Shown here piece by piece: positions 62,481 to 64,000 of a DNA stretch of 64,000 bases. The notes under the pieces were generated by a model. That model was not told the DNA's origin and searched no databases. It was given only the letters and a program-made list of their open reading frames with translations. The position numbers and the translations under genes are program-made. Where the stretch lies: positions 1 through 64,000 of the forward strand of contig URPJ01000011.1 of assembly GCA_900549745.1 (NCBI GenBank). Reading direction: 5' to 3'. The DNA is from an uncultured Collinsella sp. Lineage in GTDB: Bacteria > Actinomycetota > Coriobacteriia > Coriobacteriales > Coriobacteriaceae. Each line of letters opens with the position of its first letter. Position 1 is the stretch's first letter.

Positions 62481-62513
62481 AGTGTGACAAAGGGACTATC
62501 CCCTTGTCACATT
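62481..62513 (-). repeat. GACAAAGGGAC-type palindrome after the nitroreductase gene
   Basis: AATGTGACAAGGGG / CCCTTTGTCAC arms on the minus strand, two bases past the TGA stop. Likely terminator. Confidence 0.75.
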
Positions 62514-62515
62514 CG

Positions 62516-63391
62516 TCATTTTCCGAGCCAGTTTTTGAACCACCACTCCATGGAGCGGCTCATCTCGGCCATAAAGGGGCTCGTGTGCTTGCGGGTGTAG
62601 ATATCCACGACGCGCTCCCCCACCTCGCGGGCGTGCGGGCGAAACATCGCATCCATCTCGGCCACCTGCGCATCCATAGTCGCGGCATCCGCACGGCAGT
62701 AGCGCTCCTCGTGCACCAGGTTCACCACGGGGTGCGCGATTGCCGGGCGCTCCTTACGGGGCGTGCCGATGATGAGCATCGACAGCGGCATGGTATAGGG
62801 CGGCAGATCGAGCAGCGCGGCAACTTCCTCGGCGTTCTCGACGATGTCGCCGATATAGCAGCTCCCCAGCCCCAGGGCCTCGGCGGCAACCACGGCGTTT
62901 TGCGCGGCGATCACGGCATCCTGAGCCGCGATGGCAAAGTCGCCCAGACCCGGCGCGCGGCGGGGCGCCTTGCCCGTACGCTCGACAAACTCGGGCTCAA
63001 AGCAGCCCACGTGCTCAAACAGATCGATCCACTTGGCATAGTCGACCACAAATATAAGTGCCCAGGGCGCCTTGGCGATCATGGGCTGGTGGTCGCACAG
63101 GTCGGCCAGGCGGTCGAGCGTTGCCCGCTCGCGGACGCTCACGATGGAATACATCATCATGGCGCCCGCCGACGGCGCGCGGCTCGCCGCATGCAAGATC
63201 GCCGCCCGCTGCTCGTCGGTCACCGCCACGGGACGGTCGTCGTCATCACGCGCGAAGGCACGCGTGGACGAGCGGTGTTCCAAGATGTCCAGCGCCGCGT
63301 TGCCCGTAGTCTCGACCGGATAGCCGCCCGCGTCCACGCCCACAGCTCCGCCGCAGTACTCGGTGCCCGTCATACAAACCTGCTCGCCCAT
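62516..63391 (-). CDS. Nitroreductase family protein
   Basis: FMN-dependent flavoprotein of 291 residues. N-terminal FMN motif HRSSTRAFA, ASRAPSAGAMMMY, the central DAVIAAQNAVVAAEALGLGSCYIG segment (AAEALGLGSCYIGDI) and LIIGTPRKERP. The C-terminal 60 residues extend the usual fold. The substrate is unknown. Start at ATG 63391 (GAGG 9 bases upstream). Confidence 0.9.
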   Translation of the reverse strand: MGEQVCMTGTEYCGGAVGVDAGGYPVETTGNAALDILEHRSSTRAFARDDDDRPVAVTDEQRAAILHAASRAPSAGAMMMYSIVSVRERATLDRLADLCDHQPMIAKAPWALIFVVDYAKWIDLFEHVGCFEPEFVERTGKAPRRAPGLGDFAIAAQDAVIAAQNAVVAAEALGLGSCYIGDIVENAEEVAALLDLPPYTMPLSMLIIGTPRKERPAIAHPVVNLVHEERYCRADAATMDAQVAEMDAMFRPHAREVGERVVDIYTRKHTSPFMAEMSRSMEWWFKNWLGK

Positions 63392-63604
63392 AGCTCTATC
63401 CTCGCTAATTCTTTAAGAAGCCTTTACGTTTCCGTGTAATTCCCGTCCATTATCGCGCAGGCCGCCACTACATTGCGCCACACCGCCACACGTGCGCGTT
63501 AATATGGCTGGTTGTTGTGCGCAGCCACCAATTGCAGCGCATATCTTGGTAACAATCGGGTAAACCTCCGCTTTCGTACGTTTTAGTTTGTGAGGAGTCT
63601 CAGC

Positions 63605-64000
63605 ATGTTCGCTGCCGCCATCTCGCTCGTCGGTCTTGCGGCGACCGTCTACCTTGTCTTGCGCGAGGCCAAGGCCATTTGCGCTCAGTCGGGCACCGTT
63701 GCCAAAAGCGCTCTTGGGTGGAGCGTCGCCTTCGGCCTGTTCCAGCTCTTTTTGACCATTTGGGGCGCCATTGGCCTCGTCGCCCAAAACGAGCCGCTCG
63801 CCTTTGTGATGCTCATCCTGACCAACGCCATCCTCACCGGCTGCGCTTGGGCCAGCATCGCACGCGACCGCATCGCCCCGCGCGTCTTTGCGTTCGCCAA
63901 GCCCGACGCCCCCGCCCCCACCGGCAAGCTCGCCCGCCTGCGCGGCGCCTTTGTGGGCAAACCACTCGTCGCCGCCGTCCTGTGCCTGCTGCTCGCCGGC
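63605..64000 (+). CDS. Membrane protein, N-terminal part (runs off the window)
   Basis: Open from ATG 63605 (GAGGAG 8 bases upstream) to the window end without a stop, at least 132 residues. Three or four hydrophobic helices are seen: MFAAAISLVGLAATVYLVL, FGLFQLFLTIWGAIGLVA, FVMLILTNAILTGCAW and PLVAAVLCLLLAG. A charged Ala/Pro loop lies between the last two. Not recognised; the missing C-terminal part would be needed. Confidence 0.8.
   Translation, partial: MFAAAISLVGLAATVYLVLREAKAICAQSGTVAKSALGWSVAFGLFQLFLTIWGAIGLVAQNEPLAFVMLILTNAILTGCAWASIARDRIAPRVFAFAKPDAPAPTGKLARLRGAFVGKPLVAAVLCLLLAG

Noticed and set aside
62358..62515. c-di-AMP (ydaO-type) riboswitch upstream of kup
   Set aside because: The kup leader is about 30-150 bases and I cannot find the conserved motif pieces or a pseudoknot partner; only a -10-like TATAAT stands out.

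Overview
The window reads as ordinary chromosome of a high-GC Gram-positive bacterium. The gene set (LytR-CpsA-Psr ligase, class B sortase with FctA-type pilin, F-type ATPase followed by murA, many TTG/GTG starts with good Shine-Dalgarno sites) fits an anaerobic gut actinobacterium of the class Coriobacteriia, most likely close to Collinsella. That assignment is inference from gene content and protein style, not from a marker-gene search. No prophage, integron, CRISPR array, rRNA or tRNA gene was seen.

Layout. 0.2-4.4 kb: sugar phosphomutase, homocysteine methyltransferase and a DtxR-type metal regulator on the minus strand, facing the peptidase pepT. 4.8-14.3 kb (minus): cell-wall LCP ligase, murA, and a complete ATP synthase operon (atpI-like, B, E, F, H, A, G, D, C) with a clear promoter at 14377-14404 and a terminator at 7355-7393. 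14.6-27.3 kb (minus): upp, glpK, tsaC-type enzyme, a HigBA-type toxin-antitoxin pair, prmC with a large acidic insertion, prfA, an M20 peptidase, a polar amino-acid ABC transporter and an aldose-epimerase-like protein. 27.4-34.7 kb: mixed accessory genes (MFS efflux, two DUF4143-type ATPases flanking a low-molecular-weight phosphatase, pdxY). 35.0-39.3 kb (plus): marR with a heterodimeric ABC exporter. 39.7-45.7 kb (minus): a pilus island. 45.8-50.2 kb: LysR regulator facing an SDR / MFS / Gfo-Idh operon whose MFS gene is frameshifted. 50.6-57.5 kb: Tex, transaldolase, HAD phosphatase, RlmKL. 57.6-62.4 kb (minus): potassium uptake (kup, a small membrane protein, truncated-type kdpD, kdpE). 62.5-64.0 kb: nitroreductase and the start of a membrane protein that runs off the window.

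The two most interesting items are these. First, a compact pilus locus with the gene order tip adhesin - signal-peptidase-like protein - FctA pilin - class B sortase, the same order as the streptococcal FCT islands. Its signal-peptidase-like protein has lost both catalytic residues (Ser to Glu84, Lys to Gly121), and the adhesin signal peptide is separated from the mature protein by a tract of eight G that is one base out of frame, the appearance of a phase-variable switch in its OFF state. Second, several families of hairpin repeats fill the intergenic spaces. Many start directly at a TAG stop codon of a minus-strand gene, one family has the same two-hairpin architecture with different stem sequences, and one 31-base hairpin unit lies inside the coding region of the M20 peptidase.
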